NCBI RefSeq assembly: GCF_001886815.1
Contig: NZ_CP018099.1
Coordinates: 2,664,501-2,728,500 of the forward strand
Reading direction: 5' to 3'
Source of the DNA: Caldithrix abyssi DSM 13497
GTDB taxonomy: Bacteria > Calditrichota > Calditrichia > Calditrichales > Calditrichaceae
DNA length: 64,000 nt
The first letter of the stretch is position 1, and each line of letters starts with the position of its first letter. Made by a program: the position numbers and the translations under genes. Positions 8,009 through 16,440 of this stretch are shown here, piece after piece. The notes beneath the pieces are model-generated. The model did no database searches. It worked only from the letters and a program-made list of their open reading frames with translations, and was not told the DNA's origin.

Positions 8009-9327
8009 CCGGCCAGCGCGTTCTGGGCGACTTCCACGCCAAATTGAATGCCGATTTTTTTGAGCAAGGCAAAAGGCGGTTCGCCGCCGGCAAAGATAAA
8101 AACATAGTCATTCTCTATTTCCACCTCGCCGCGCTCTGTATTTAGAATGACGGATTTTTCTTTAATCTCTTTTACGGTGGATTTGTAAATGACAAACACC
8201 TTATTCTCTTCAATCAATTTCTCAATGCGCTCGGCATTTCGCTTTTTAATGCGAAAAAATTTATCCTTGCGGTAAGAGATGGTGATGATGTTGCCCTTTT
8301 GGTGCGCCAAACCGATGGCGGCTTCAATAGCGCTATCTCCTCCGCCAACAATCAAAATTTTATCATTCTGGTAGGCTTCTGCGTCCAGTAAACGATACAT
8401 GACCTTGCCCTGCTCTTCGCCGGGCACGTTTAATTTTCGCGGAGTGCCTCTTCGTCCCAGAGCAAGCACAACGGTGCGGGCTTTAAAAGACTCTAAGTTG
8501 GTGATCACCTTAAAATGCCCATTCTCCTGTACAACATTTTCTAACTTTAGGCCGGATTTAATCTTTAAATTGAATTTTTTTTGAGCATCTTCCCAGATTT
8601 CAAGCAATTCTTCTTTGGTGTACTCCGGCTTATCAAGAACGCCGTACAAAGGGATTTCCACAGGACGGGTCATGACCAGCTTTTTTCGCGGATAGTGTAA
8701 AATGGTTCCGCCCGCCCCCTGGCGATCTACCACCAGATAATTTAGATTGTATTTTACTGCTGTCAATCCTGCCGAAAGCCCGGCCGGGCCCGCCCCGACA
8801 ATCAGGACATCCAGCAGTTGGTCGTCTTCATCTTGCTTTTTTAAGGTCTTTGCGATGTGTTCCACGGCCACATTTCCCTGCTTGATTGCGTTGCGTATTA
8901 ACGCCAGGCCGCCTAATTCGCCTACCACATACAAACCAGGGATGTTCGTTTGAAAGTGCTCATCGGTAAAGGGAATATCGTCTCTTTTTGAAATATCTCC
9001 CAGGCCAATCACAATAGCGCCCACCGGGCAGGCTTCGGCGCACATTCCATGCCCCACGCACTTCAAACCGTTTATAATTGTGGCCTTGCCCATCACAATC
9101 CCCAGCACGCCGCCTTCCGGACAGGCATCCACACAGGAGCCGCAGCCAATGCACTCTAATTGATTGATTTGCGGAAACTGGGCAATCGGTTGATCGGCCC
9201 CCAGTTCCTGCGCTTCCGCCTTAAGGGCTTTATCCCTGTTTAACTTCCTTCTGAATTGAATAAAATACGGAACTAAAATAACCATAACGATGATGGCTGT
9301 GATTATCCAGATTATCAGACTTTCCAT
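8005..9327 (-). CDS. Membrane-anchored Fe-S flavoprotein, thioredoxin-reductase-like fold with N-terminal ferredoxin domain
   Basis: 440 residues. One N-terminal helix (4-24) is followed by basic residues (RRKLNRDK), placing the rest in the cytoplasm. Ferredoxin domain: Cys59, 62, 65 and 69 form a complete 4Fe-4S motif. In the second motif (Cys90, His93, Cys96, Cys100) His replaces the second Cys. Residues 120-160 (TNIPGLYVVGELGG...GNVAVEHI) look like the FAD-binding end of a reductase, yet they precede the dinucleotide fold GAGPAG at 178-183; a second dinucleotide motif is ILIVGGGDSAIEAA. It is the last gene of the cytochrome operon, 15 bp after the barrel gene. A likely role is electron exchange between NAD(P)H or ferredoxin and the membrane; the partner is inferred. 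The 3' end overlaps the convergent GtrA gene by 4 bp. Confidence 0.82.
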   Translation of the reverse strand: MESLIIWIITAIIVMVILVPYFIQFRRKLNRDKALKAEAQELGADQPIAQFPQINQLECIGCGSCVDACPEGGVLGIVMGKATIINGLKCVGHGMCAEACPVGAIVIGLGDISKRDDIPFTDEHFQTNIPGLYVVGELGGLALIRNAIKQGNVAVEHIAKTLKKQDEDDQLLDVLIVGAGPAGLSAGLTAVKYNLNYLVVDRQGAGGTILHYPRKKLVMTRPVEIPLYGVLDKPEYTKEELLEIWEDAQKKFNLKIKSGLKLENVVQENGHFKVITNLESFKARTVVLALGRRGTPRKLNVPGEEQGKVMYRLLDAEAYQNDKILIVGGGDSAIEAAIGLAHQKGNIITISYRKDKFFRIKKRNAERIEKLIEENKVFVIYKSTVKEIKEKSVILNTERGEVEIENDYVFIFAGGEPPFALLKKIGIQFGVEVAQNALAG

Positions 9328-9342
9328 TTTATTTTCCCTGCT

Positions 9343-10959
9343 TTAAAATCTATAGCCAAGTTCAAATAACAGGCGATGACCTTTTACATCGCTTCCCCAG
9401 TCGTATTCATAGGTAGAATTGATATAAAACCTGGCCGGCAGTTCTATTTGCCCCAGAATCCTTATCCAGTGGTTTAATTTATTATCGTTGATATTTTTAA
9501 TTTGATAATAGTAATTTCCGTATGAAAAGGTTAAATAATGCCCTCCGCGCAAATATCTGGAAAAAGTGGCATTCGGGCTAAAACCTGTGGCAAAGATATT
9601 ATCAAACCCGGAAAATCTAAAACTCATTCGATTATACTTACTGAAAAAATTCCTGCGAGTAACATTCAAACCATAACTGTAGGAGAAATTGGCATCCGTC
9701 GATTTTTCTCTGAGGCCAAAGTTCAAAGATATCTGATAATCTTTAAAGATTTTAAAATAGACATTCGCTCGCAAACCATGTCGGAAAGCATCATCAAATA
9801 AACTATCGGCCAGCGTTCTCAATTCGTAAGTATAGTAATTCTTACGATTGTCATAACTTAAAGAGGCGCTAATGCTGGAAGTGATGCGATAGTTGGCATT
9901 CAGATAAAAGCCGGTTAAGCTTAAACTCTCTTTTGCCCGTTCTTTACGCCAGTATCGGTTTACATCTATTTCCACATTGTGATAGATATTCCAGCGCCGC
10001 CCATGGTAGTAGGATACCTGAAAATACATAAACTCCCTGCTTACGGTGCCGCCGTGGTATTCACCAACGCCCGCCAGCGTTACGTTAATTTTTTTTGAAC
10101 CGAATTTTCCTCGCTCAAATTTAAGGTATCCTCCGTATTTTTGAATTTCGGTCTGGAAGTTAGAAGTTCGCCAGTCTGGTTGGGTACCGGCAAAAAGACC
10201 AAAATAAAAGTCATTGGTTAATTTTAAATTAGCCAACGCGCCGTCAATGTACCCGACCCCGCTAAACGCATTGGATATAATTCTGCCCAGTTTGTAGGTT
10301 AAAAAGGCGCCCGGAGCATTGTAGTCAAAGGTGAATTCGTACAAGCGGTTTTGCCACTCGCTTTTGGGTACGTTTGCGCTAAAACTTTTGTCGCGCAAAT
10401 TATATCGTGAACGAAATCTTAACTCAAAATTGTAATGCCGATTCCAGAGGTTCTTTATTTTCAGGCGCAGGCGCATGGTCGGCTGACTGAAATTGAGTTT
10501 GCGTGCTCCCAGATCCTTAAAATAGTAATATTGACCCGAAACATATCCGTCTATTTTTGTTTTTAAAGCCCGGGGCGCGGTGCGTTTTCTTTGATAAGGC
10601 GGCATTTTCCTTTCGCTAATCAAAGAATCTGTTTTTTGACTTGAAATGGCAGTTTCAGCGGTCTTTTCTTCTTTTACAAGTTTTGCAATATCTCCAATTT
10701 TAAAATCCCTTTGCTTTTCCAGAACGGAAGCCGATGCGCTGTATCGCGAAACAAATTCAATCTTAATTCGTCCGATCTTTTCACTGCCGTTGTAAACGAT
10801 TAGCTCATCCCCCACTGCCAGACCGTCCTTTTCTCCGCCCTGTAAATAAATGTGGCTGGCAGAAATATATTTGATTTTAAAGGTCTTAATCTCGACCTCT
10901 TGCGCCGTTATTACACCCAGAATTGTAATCAAGATGAGAAAAATTTTGATTCGGGTCAT
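9343..10959 (-). CDS. Outer-membrane beta-barrel protein of the multiheme cytochrome operon
   Basis: 538 residues with a signal peptide ending near VITAQ. Residues 25-95 form a small FlgT-like beta module (GGEKDGLAVGDELIVY...FKIGDIAKLV). A Lys/Arg/Pro-rich linker follows. From about residue 135 to the end are many alternating amphipathic strands rich in Tyr, Phe and Asn, ending LLFELGYRF with a terminal Phe, the mark of an outer-membrane barrel. It follows the 10-heme gene by 2 bp and precedes the flavoprotein by 15 bp. By analogy with MtrB-type porin-cytochrome complexes it may hold or seat a cytochrome in the outer membrane. No MtrB sequence signature was recognised, and the barrel (about 400 residues) is smaller than MtrB. 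Confidence 0.75.
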   Translation of the reverse strand: MTRIKIFLILITILGVITAQEVEIKTFKIKYISASHIYLQGGEKDGLAVGDELIVYNGSEKIGRIKIEFVSRYSASASVLEKQRDFKIGDIAKLVKEEKTAETAISSQKTDSLISERKMPPYQRKRTAPRALKTKIDGYVSGQYYYFKDLGARKLNFSQPTMRLRLKIKNLWNRHYNFELRFRSRYNLRDKSFSANVPKSEWQNRLYEFTFDYNAPGAFLTYKLGRIISNAFSGVGYIDGALANLKLTNDFYFGLFAGTQPDWRTSNFQTEIQKYGGYLKFERGKFGSKKINVTLAGVGEYHGGTVSREFMYFQVSYYHGRRWNIYHNVEIDVNRYWRKERAKESLSLTGFYLNANYRITSSISASLSYDNRKNYYTYELRTLADSLFDDAFRHGLRANVYFKIFKDYQISLNFGLREKSTDANFSYSYGLNVTRRNFFSKYNRMSFRFSGFDNIFATGFSPNATFSRYLRGGHYLTFSYGNYYYQIKNINDNKLNHWIRILGQIELPARFYINSTYEYDWGSDVKGHRLLFELGYRF

Positions 10960-10961
10960 GA

Positions 10962-11765
10962 TTAATCATCCCCCTTTCCGCTCCTATGACATTCATAACA
11001 GGCATTGCTGTCATATCGATAGCCTGCCACATCATCATGTTCCCTGTCGGTTGCCGCCTGATTGTGTTCGTGGCAATTCAAAAAACAAGAGAAAGTAGAA
11101 TAATTGCCGGCATCGTAATGGCAGGTGGTACAACTTTCCCATCGTCCGGCATGTTCACCAGAAAATATGGGAAAATATTGACCGTCGTGTTTCTTAAATG
11201 TCGCCGGTTTCCATGAGAACAACGAATGACAATCTTCACATAAAACGCCAAACCCAAGGTCGTCGTGCACAGGATCTGTGGCTGCTAAGTAATCGTTTTT
11301 ATGACATTCAATGCAATTGGAAGACAACCTTCGCCATTCGCCTTCTACTTCCCCACGGTGACAGGTCCAACAATCCAGATTGGCATGCCGACCGATTAAC
11401 TGAAAGGATGTGTTGCCATGGGCTTTTTGAACATCCATTACAATCCAGCTCTGCGTCATATGGCATCTTTCACAGTCCGGATATAAACGGTTTCGGTGCA
11501 CATCTGTATGACAGGAGTTACAATTTGCCTGCACCTGAGAAAAATCTGCCAGATTATGGCAGGAGACACAGGCAATTTTTTTATGCTCGCCGCTTAATTC
11601 ATAGCCCGTTGTTGTGTGATCAAACGAGATATCCTGCCAGTTTTTCGTTACATGGCAACTTTCACAGGGTAAAGTCAAAACTTTATGCGGCGTTTCCCCT
11701 GCGTCGGCAGTTTGTATTGCAAAAAACACAAATATCAAAATTAAATTAATGAATTGATGCCCCAT
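10962..11765 (-). CDS. Secreted deca-heme c-type cytochrome
   Basis: 267 residues from ATG 11765, chosen because AGGAG overlaps the end of the upstream gene immediately before it and a signal peptide (MGHQFINLIL...TADAG) then starts cleanly. Nine CXXCH sites (first CESCH at about 34, last CYECH at about 256) and one atypical CX3CH (CFLNCH, 227-232). Extra His in FDH, GEH and GRH segments can serve as sixth ligands. The order of motifs is colinear with the first seven and last three hemes of the adjacent 22-heme protein, so the two genes are paralogs. Likely a periplasmic or surface electron carrier; position and redox partner are inferred from the operon. Confidence 0.9.
   Translation of the reverse strand: MGHQFINLILIFVFFAIQTADAGETPHKVLTLPCESCHVTKNWQDISFDHTTTGYELSGEHKKIACVSCHNLADFSQVQANCNSCHTDVHRNRLYPDCERCHMTQSWIVMDVQKAHGNTSFQLIGRHANLDCWTCHRGEVEGEWRRLSSNCIECHKNDYLAATDPVHDDLGFGVLCEDCHSLFSWKPATFKKHDGQYFPIFSGEHAGRWESCTTCHYDAGNYSTFSCFLNCHEHNQAATDREHDDVAGYRYDSNACYECHRSGKGDD
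11070..11087 (-). other. Atypical CX3CH heme site in the deca-heme cytochrome
   Basis: Codons spell Cys-Phe-Leu-Asn-Cys-His, one residue longer than CXXCH. The aligned site in the 22-heme paralog is the normal CITCH. CX3CH and longer spacings are known to take heme in some cytochromes. Confidence 0.85.
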
Positions 11766-11767
11766 GC

Positions 11768-13462
11768 TTAATCTCCTGCTTCCTTTCCTTGCGGATGGCA
11801 ATCGTAACATGCCCGGCTTTCATAAACATAATTAGTTACTTCACTGTGTTTAGCATCCATTGTTGTTCTTTCGTGTTCGTGACAGGTAATACATTCAAAT
11901 TGAGAATAATCGGCGCTGTTCACATGACAATCGGAACAGGTATCCCATGCTCCCTGATGGCTCCCGGAATAAATCGGGAAATATTGGGCGTCATGGTCCC
12001 AGTTTGCCGGCTGCCAGGCTGTCGTAGAATGGCAGTCTTCACAGGTAAACGGGAAATTGGCCGCCTGGTGGTTCGGATCGGTTGTGGCGTCATAATCCTG
12101 TTGGTGGCATGAAACGCAACTGGTGGGCGTATTCTCATACCCGCTTGCATGGCAATCAATGCACTGCACGTTTTGATGAGCGCCGGTCAATGGAAAGTTC
12201 GTTTGCGCATGATCGAAAGTAGCCGGAGTCCAGGACGTGGTCGAATGACAGTTTGTACAATCATGGCTGAAATTGCTCTGCTGATGATCCGGATCGGTTG
12301 TCTGGTTAAAATCATTCTGATGGCAGGAATAACAATCGGTTGCAATTCCGGAATACTGTCCGTCCGTATGACAATCTTCACAGGCAGCGGTTTGATGGGC
12401 CCCAGTCAGGGGAAAAGCCGTCCGATTATGATCGAAGTCGGAAGGCGACCAGGCCTCCTGGTTGTGACAGATTAAGCAATCCTGAGGAAAGTTGCCCGTT
12501 ACATGATTGGGATTGAGCGCACGATTGTAATCATTTTGATGACATCCGTAGCAATCGCGGGGTAAACCACGAAGCTGGTTATTGACATGACAATCGATGC
12601 ATTTTACTTCTTCCGATCTTGCGTGCACGCCAACTAAAGCAAATCCGCTTGCAGATAGGTGATCGAAGTCGCTCCGTTCCCACATCTGGGGAGAATGACA
12701 CTCCTGGCAATTGGTGGGAAAGCCAAAAAGCATGTGATTCGGGTTGGTTGTACTTTCATATTGATCCTGATGGCAGGCGTAACATTCGACAGAAACGCCC
12801 TGATAGCGATCATTGTGGCAATCAACGCATTCCAGATTGCTATGTCCGCCAACCAGTGGAAACGTTTCACTATGCTCATAAATGGCCTGTTTCCATGAGG
12901 CCGCGTTAACTAAATGACAATTTTCGCATTGTAAGGAAAATCCAGCCTTTTGATGAGAGGGATTTATGGTCTTTAAAAAATCTTGAATATGGCATTGCTG
13001 GCACTCAACGCTTTTTAGCTTAAAGTCCTGCCTGTCTTCCCGATCATGACAGGATTGACAATCAATAACGGCGTGGATTCCATAAAGCGGAAAGCGCGTA
13101 TTTTGATGGATTTCAAACACTTCAAAGCGATTCTCCCAGCTATCCGGCGAGTGACAACGTTCGCAATCAACGCCCAGCCTGCCCTGATGCACGTCCTGGT
13201 GGCAATCGATGCAATTATGTCCGATGTGAGAAAAAACAAGGGAATTATGACAGCTCAAACACTCAACCTGACGATGCGCTCCCAACAAACGGAAGCCGGT
13301 CGTATTGTGATCAAAGAGGATTTGCTGAGGATCTACCTTCCAGGTTTTGGTCGTATGGCAAAGTTTGCAGTCCAAATTAAAATTTGGCCCATGAATAAAA
13401 TCCGCCGGGTGCTGCCCTGTTGCCTCCGTCAACATCAACAGTATAAAAACGATCCAATACAT
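11768..13462 (-). CDS. Secreted 22-heme c-type cytochrome
   Basis: 564 residues, signal peptide to about residue 16 (TEATGQ). Twenty-two CXXCH motifs by direct count. Hemes 1-7 (residues 32-183) and 20-22 (509-556) align one for one with the deca-heme neighbour. Between them lie four tri-heme repeats of about 73 residues starting at the FPLVGGH, FALVGVH, FPLTGAH and FPLTGAH segments (about 201, 274, 350 and 423), each ending with a conserved FDH or WDH that supplies distal His. The start overlaps the stop of the 20-heme gene (TGATG), implying coupled translation. Such linear heme chains conduct electrons over long distances; a role in electron export or import at the cell surface is inferred. 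Confidence 0.93.
   Translation of the reverse strand: MYWIVFILLMLTEATGQHPADFIHGPNFNLDCKLCHTTKTWKVDPQQILFDHNTTGFRLLGAHRQVECLSCHNSLVFSHIGHNCIDCHQDVHQGRLGVDCERCHSPDSWENRFEVFEIHQNTRFPLYGIHAVIDCQSCHDREDRQDFKLKSVECQQCHIQDFLKTINPSHQKAGFSLQCENCHLVNAASWKQAIYEHSETFPLVGGHSNLECVDCHNDRYQGVSVECYACHQDQYESTTNPNHMLFGFPTNCQECHSPQMWERSDFDHLSASGFALVGVHARSEEVKCIDCHVNNQLRGLPRDCYGCHQNDYNRALNPNHVTGNFPQDCLICHNQEAWSPSDFDHNRTAFPLTGAHQTAACEDCHTDGQYSGIATDCYSCHQNDFNQTTDPDHQQSNFSHDCTNCHSTTSWTPATFDHAQTNFPLTGAHQNVQCIDCHASGYENTPTSCVSCHQQDYDATTDPNHQAANFPFTCEDCHSTTAWQPANWDHDAQYFPIYSGSHQGAWDTCSDCHVNSADYSQFECITCHEHERTTMDAKHSEVTNYVYESRACYDCHPQGKEAGD
11981..12862 (-). repeat. Four in-frame tri-heme module repeats inside the 22-heme gene
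   Basis: Residues 201-494 consist of four modules of 72-76 residues (about 219 bp each). Each has the order F-x-L-x-G-x-H, CXXCH, CXXCH-Q-x-D/N-Y/F, NPNH/DPDH/DPNH, CXXCH, F/W-D-H. Modules 3 and 4 are the most alike. This block is absent from the neighbouring deca-heme paralog. Confidence 0.88.
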
Positions 13463-15144
13463 CAGTTTACCTCAACAGGTTGAATGATCTCTTTTCCGTG
13501 GCACTCATTACATGAAGTCGGGATGGGTTTGTATTTAACAAATCTTTTAGCGTTCTGCACCGCAATTTTGTGGCAATCATTACAGGGGACTTTCGCATGC
13601 GCTCCAGAAAGTTTAAATTTCGAGTCCCGGTTATGGTCAAACTTTCGCGCTATCCAGTCTTGAGGAGTATGGCAGCGTTCACACTCAATGGCCCCGGATG
13701 CCGTTTTGAATTGCCCAAGGTGGACGTCTTCGTGACAGTCTTCGCATTTAACGGGCACACCTGCAAATTTAAAAACGCCGCGCGCATCCGGTTTATGGCA
13801 CTCTCTGCAAGCTACTTTTTGATGGCGCCCCTCAAGTTTAAAGTTGGTAATGGCATGATCAAAGCTAACCAGATCCCAGCGTTCAACCCTATGGCAATGC
13901 TCACAACCATCCATGTTATTTATGGTTGAAGTTAATTTTAAGTACTTATTTAACTGATTGTCATGCGGGTCCTCATGACAATCGATGCATCGTGTAGATT
14001 TAAACCGGAACTGCATGGTTTCCTGAGGAGTTCCCTGATTGATTTTTTTATGACACAAAATGCAGGGCACAGCCTGATGCGCGCCCTTTAAAGGGTAGTT
14101 TGTGCTTTGATGATCTTTCATGCTAAAGGTGGATGGCGAAAAGCCATTAACCGTATGACAATGTTCGCAGGCGCCTTTAGATTGACTCGTTGCAAACTGT
14201 CCCTGATGATAGTCCTGATGACAATCTGTGCAGGATTGGAAACGCGCAATTTTCAAGGTCTCTGAGCTTTTATGGCACTCTTTACATTCAACCGTCTGGT
14301 GTTTGCCCCGTAGCGGAAAAGCGGTAAGATCGTGGTTAAATGCCTTTTTGTTGTATTCTTTCCAGCCATTTGTGGTATGACATTGTTCGCACTTTTGTCC
14401 GAATTTCTTTTGATGAGGATCTTTATGGCAGTCGACACACCTGGTAAAATTTTTTACTTTGAAATCAAGATACACACTGTCTTTTCCAATCGGACGATCT
14501 GCCTTAATCTTATGACATTTCTGACATTCTACTTTTTTATGGCGCCCGGTTAGTTTATATCGCGTTTTATTGTGATCGAATTTGGGCACAGGCTTCCAGC
14601 TTTTCATTACATGACAATCTAAACAGTTTTCGTTCAATTGCCCCCGGTGTTCATCAATATGGCACGAAAGACACCGTTGCTCCAGACCTAAAAAGGTACG
14701 GTTCAAATCTTTTTTTTGATCCAATAATTCCTTTTTGTTGACAATAAATTTTTCGTTATGGCAATCCCTACACTTTAAAGCGGCATGCGCGCCTTCCAGA
14801 ACATAGCCGGTTTTACTGTGATCGAAATTTTCCTGTCCTTCCTTCCAGTACACTAATTCAGCATCTCTCCCATGATGTTCAATGTGGCAATTTTTGCACT
14901 CTTTAAATTCTTCATTGGCATGCAGTCCCTTTCCCTGCTCGATCCTTTCTTTCAACAATTCGTGGCAATCCAGACAGCGATCGCCCGACAACTGTTTCCC
15001 TCTTTCATGGCATTTGGTACAATTTTCAATGCCTTCCAGATTCTTATGTACTTGATGCAATTTACCCGGAGACAGCTGAGCGAAAGATAGAGAATAAAAA
15101 AATAATAAATACGAAAATACAAATATTTGAAATTTTAAAAACAT
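13462..15144 (-). CDS. Secreted 20-heme c-type cytochrome
   Basis: 560 residues, signal peptide to SFAQ at about 23. Twenty CXXCH motifs by direct count, first CTKCH (42-46), last CNECH (545-549). The repeat texture (FDHNKTRYKLTGRHKKVECQ, FPLRGKHQTVECKE) is related to the two downstream cytochromes but more Lys-rich, so the protein is basic where they are Asn/Asp/Gln-rich. It starts 16 bp after the cytochrome b gene and overlaps the 22-heme gene by 1 bp. The basic character and position next to the membrane protein suggest a periplasmic carrier taking electrons from, or giving them to, the b-type subunit. That order is inference. Confidence 0.93.
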   Translation of the reverse strand: MFLKFQIFVFSYLLFFYSLSFAQLSPGKLHQVHKNLEGIENCTKCHERGKQLSGDRCLDCHELLKERIEQGKGLHANEEFKECKNCHIEHHGRDAELVYWKEGQENFDHSKTGYVLEGAHAALKCRDCHNEKFIVNKKELLDQKKDLNRTFLGLEQRCLSCHIDEHRGQLNENCLDCHVMKSWKPVPKFDHNKTRYKLTGRHKKVECQKCHKIKADRPIGKDSVYLDFKVKNFTRCVDCHKDPHQKKFGQKCEQCHTTNGWKEYNKKAFNHDLTAFPLRGKHQTVECKECHKSSETLKIARFQSCTDCHQDYHQGQFATSQSKGACEHCHTVNGFSPSTFSMKDHQSTNYPLKGAHQAVPCILCHKKINQGTPQETMQFRFKSTRCIDCHEDPHDNQLNKYLKLTSTINNMDGCEHCHRVERWDLVSFDHAITNFKLEGRHQKVACRECHKPDARGVFKFAGVPVKCEDCHEDVHLGQFKTASGAIECERCHTPQDWIARKFDHNRDSKFKLSGAHAKVPCNDCHKIAVQNAKRFVKYKPIPTSCNECHGKEIIQPVEVN

Positions 15145-15160
15145 TACCCCTCCATTCCGC

Positions 15161-16045
15161 TTAGAACCAGGTATATCCCAACCAGACTACAATACCTACA
15201 TGAATCATCATAATTAAATACATTAAAATGGCAAAAGGCTTGTGAATAACGTGCCAGTAATGAAAAATCTGTTGAATTTGATTTAAAAAGTGAATTCGCT
15301 GCTCCAGCTTTGCTTGTTGAACCGTCAAATTTACTAATGTTTTAATCCTTGCTCTCGAAATATTCAATTTTTCTTCCACACGCTTATAAATACGTGGGCG
15401 TCTAAAAAAGAGAATGAGATCAATTAAGACTAAGGAGACAAATACCTTAAAAAACGAATCCGATGTGAAATGGACGCCAATTTCTTCCTCAAGAGTAACA
15501 AATTCCTGATCATCTAACTGATATTCATATTGTATTTTGGATTTCAATCTTTCATTAATATTCATGGCTTTGTCTTTGCTTAATTCAATCCCCACAATAT
15601 TCCGCGGAATCTGAACATAAATAAACCTCCCGAATACGCCAGACAGGGCAACGGCAATCATCGACCAGAAACTAACGGCAACCAGGCCATCTACTTTAAA
15701 CGTGGTGTGTAAAATAACAAAAAGCGGCCCCATAATTCCTAAAAAAATATGAAAATTCAACCAGCGATTCAATGCGCCCCATCTTCTAAATGCTTTAACT
15801 CTTTTTCGAAGGGAATAAAACAATAGTGATATCATCATTAATGATCCCATGATACCAAGCCCATGACTTATTCGGCCTCCTGGTTTTAAGTTTTGGTATT
15901 GAGGATGACGAATTTTTTCCTGCAGTGGTAATCGATAATAGTCCCAACCGGTGTATAAAAAATAAAGCAGAAAAAGCCCTGTCACAAGATAAAGCAAAAT
16001 CATAAAATATTTAAACAGATTATTCTTTTGTTGTTGCGAAAGCAT
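15161..16045 (-). CDS. Six-helix di-heme cytochrome b-type membrane protein
   Basis: 294 residues with hydrophobic helices at about 11-33, 57-80, 95-117, 121-147, 198-214 and 266-292. Two helices carry His pairs with 13 residues between them, His99/His113 and His268/His282, the spacing used to hold two stacked b hemes in a four-helix bundle. A soluble loop of about 50 residues (148-197) follows helix 4. First gene of the operon, with AAGGAG 9 bases before the ATG. It most resembles quinol-oxidising cytochrome b subunits partnered with multiheme cytochromes (CbcL, NrfD/CymA-type roles) in function rather than in clear sequence family. Likely couples the quinone pool to the periplasmic 20-heme protein. 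Confidence 0.8.
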   Translation of the reverse strand: MLSQQQKNNLFKYFMILLYLVTGLFLLYFLYTGWDYYRLPLQEKIRHPQYQNLKPGGRISHGLGIMGSLMMISLLFYSLRKRVKAFRRWGALNRWLNFHIFLGIMGPLFVILHTTFKVDGLVAVSFWSMIAVALSGVFGRFIYVQIPRNIVGIELSKDKAMNINERLKSKIQYEYQLDDQEFVTLEEEIGVHFTSDSFFKVFVSLVLIDLILFFRRPRIYKRVEEKLNISRARIKTLVNLTVQQAKLEQRIHFLNQIQQIFHYWHVIHKPFAILMYLIMMIHVGIVVWLGYTWF

Positions 16046-16107
16046 GCCCTTTTACTCCTTGCCTAAAAAAGTAATCCTGCCTGAAAAATCGCCCTGCAAG
16101 ACTAACC

Positions 16108-16127
16108 ACTCGACTGAGGCGTCGAGT
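16108..16127. promoter_or_regulatory. Hairpin in the leader of the cytochrome operon
   Basis: ACTCGAC and GTCGAGT form a perfect 7-bp stem around a 6-base loop, about 63 bp before the cytochrome b start and downstream of the proposed promoter. No T-run follows, so it is not an ordinary terminator. It could be an operator or an RNA stabiliser. Confidence 0.4.
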
Positions 16128-16161
16128 CCAACTATTTTATTCTTAAATCTAATCGTCAAAA

Positions 16162-16189
16162 TTTATACTTTTTTTAATATAAATGTAAA
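16162..16189 (-). promoter_or_regulatory. Sigma-70-type promoter of the cytochrome operon
   Basis: On the minus strand TTTACA (16189-16184) is followed after 16 bp by TATAAA (16167-16162). Transcription would begin near 16155 and leave a 5' leader of about 110 bases before the cytochrome b gene. Confidence 0.55.
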
Positions 16190-16440
16190 GAGTTAAAAAA
16201 AATTATGGTTCTTTTTCGCTTTGATGAACTAAAAGTAATTTACCAACAACATTAATTACGAGCCTTAAACTATTCAATATCAAATCCTTAATTGTTTTCT
16301 AAAAGAAGTCGTCATGCTATAACAGAATTTTTTAACCGCCTTAAATTAAAACTTCTATTCATAATTTATAAATTACTAAGTTAATTTTTTGTTTGGTATA
16401 AAATTTGTTTATATTTTTGTATCGAAAGGAGGTTTTTATA

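Larger units (their letters stand above)
16046..16440. other. Divergent control region between the cytochrome operon and the small Ca-type protein
   Basis: No gene. It holds the minus-strand promoter, the leader hairpin, and an AT-rich block before the plus-strand gene. The plus gene has an almost perfect ribosome site, AAAGGAGG at 16425-16432, 8 bases before its ATG, suggesting strong translation. Confidence 0.6.

Noticed and set aside
11198-13483. Several long frames on the plus strand through the cytochrome genes
   Set aside because: They are mirrors of the CXXCH repeats (Met/Ile/Thr-rich repeats of the complement) with no start signals.
16108-16127. Leader hairpin as an intrinsic terminator
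   Set aside because: No T-run on either strand.
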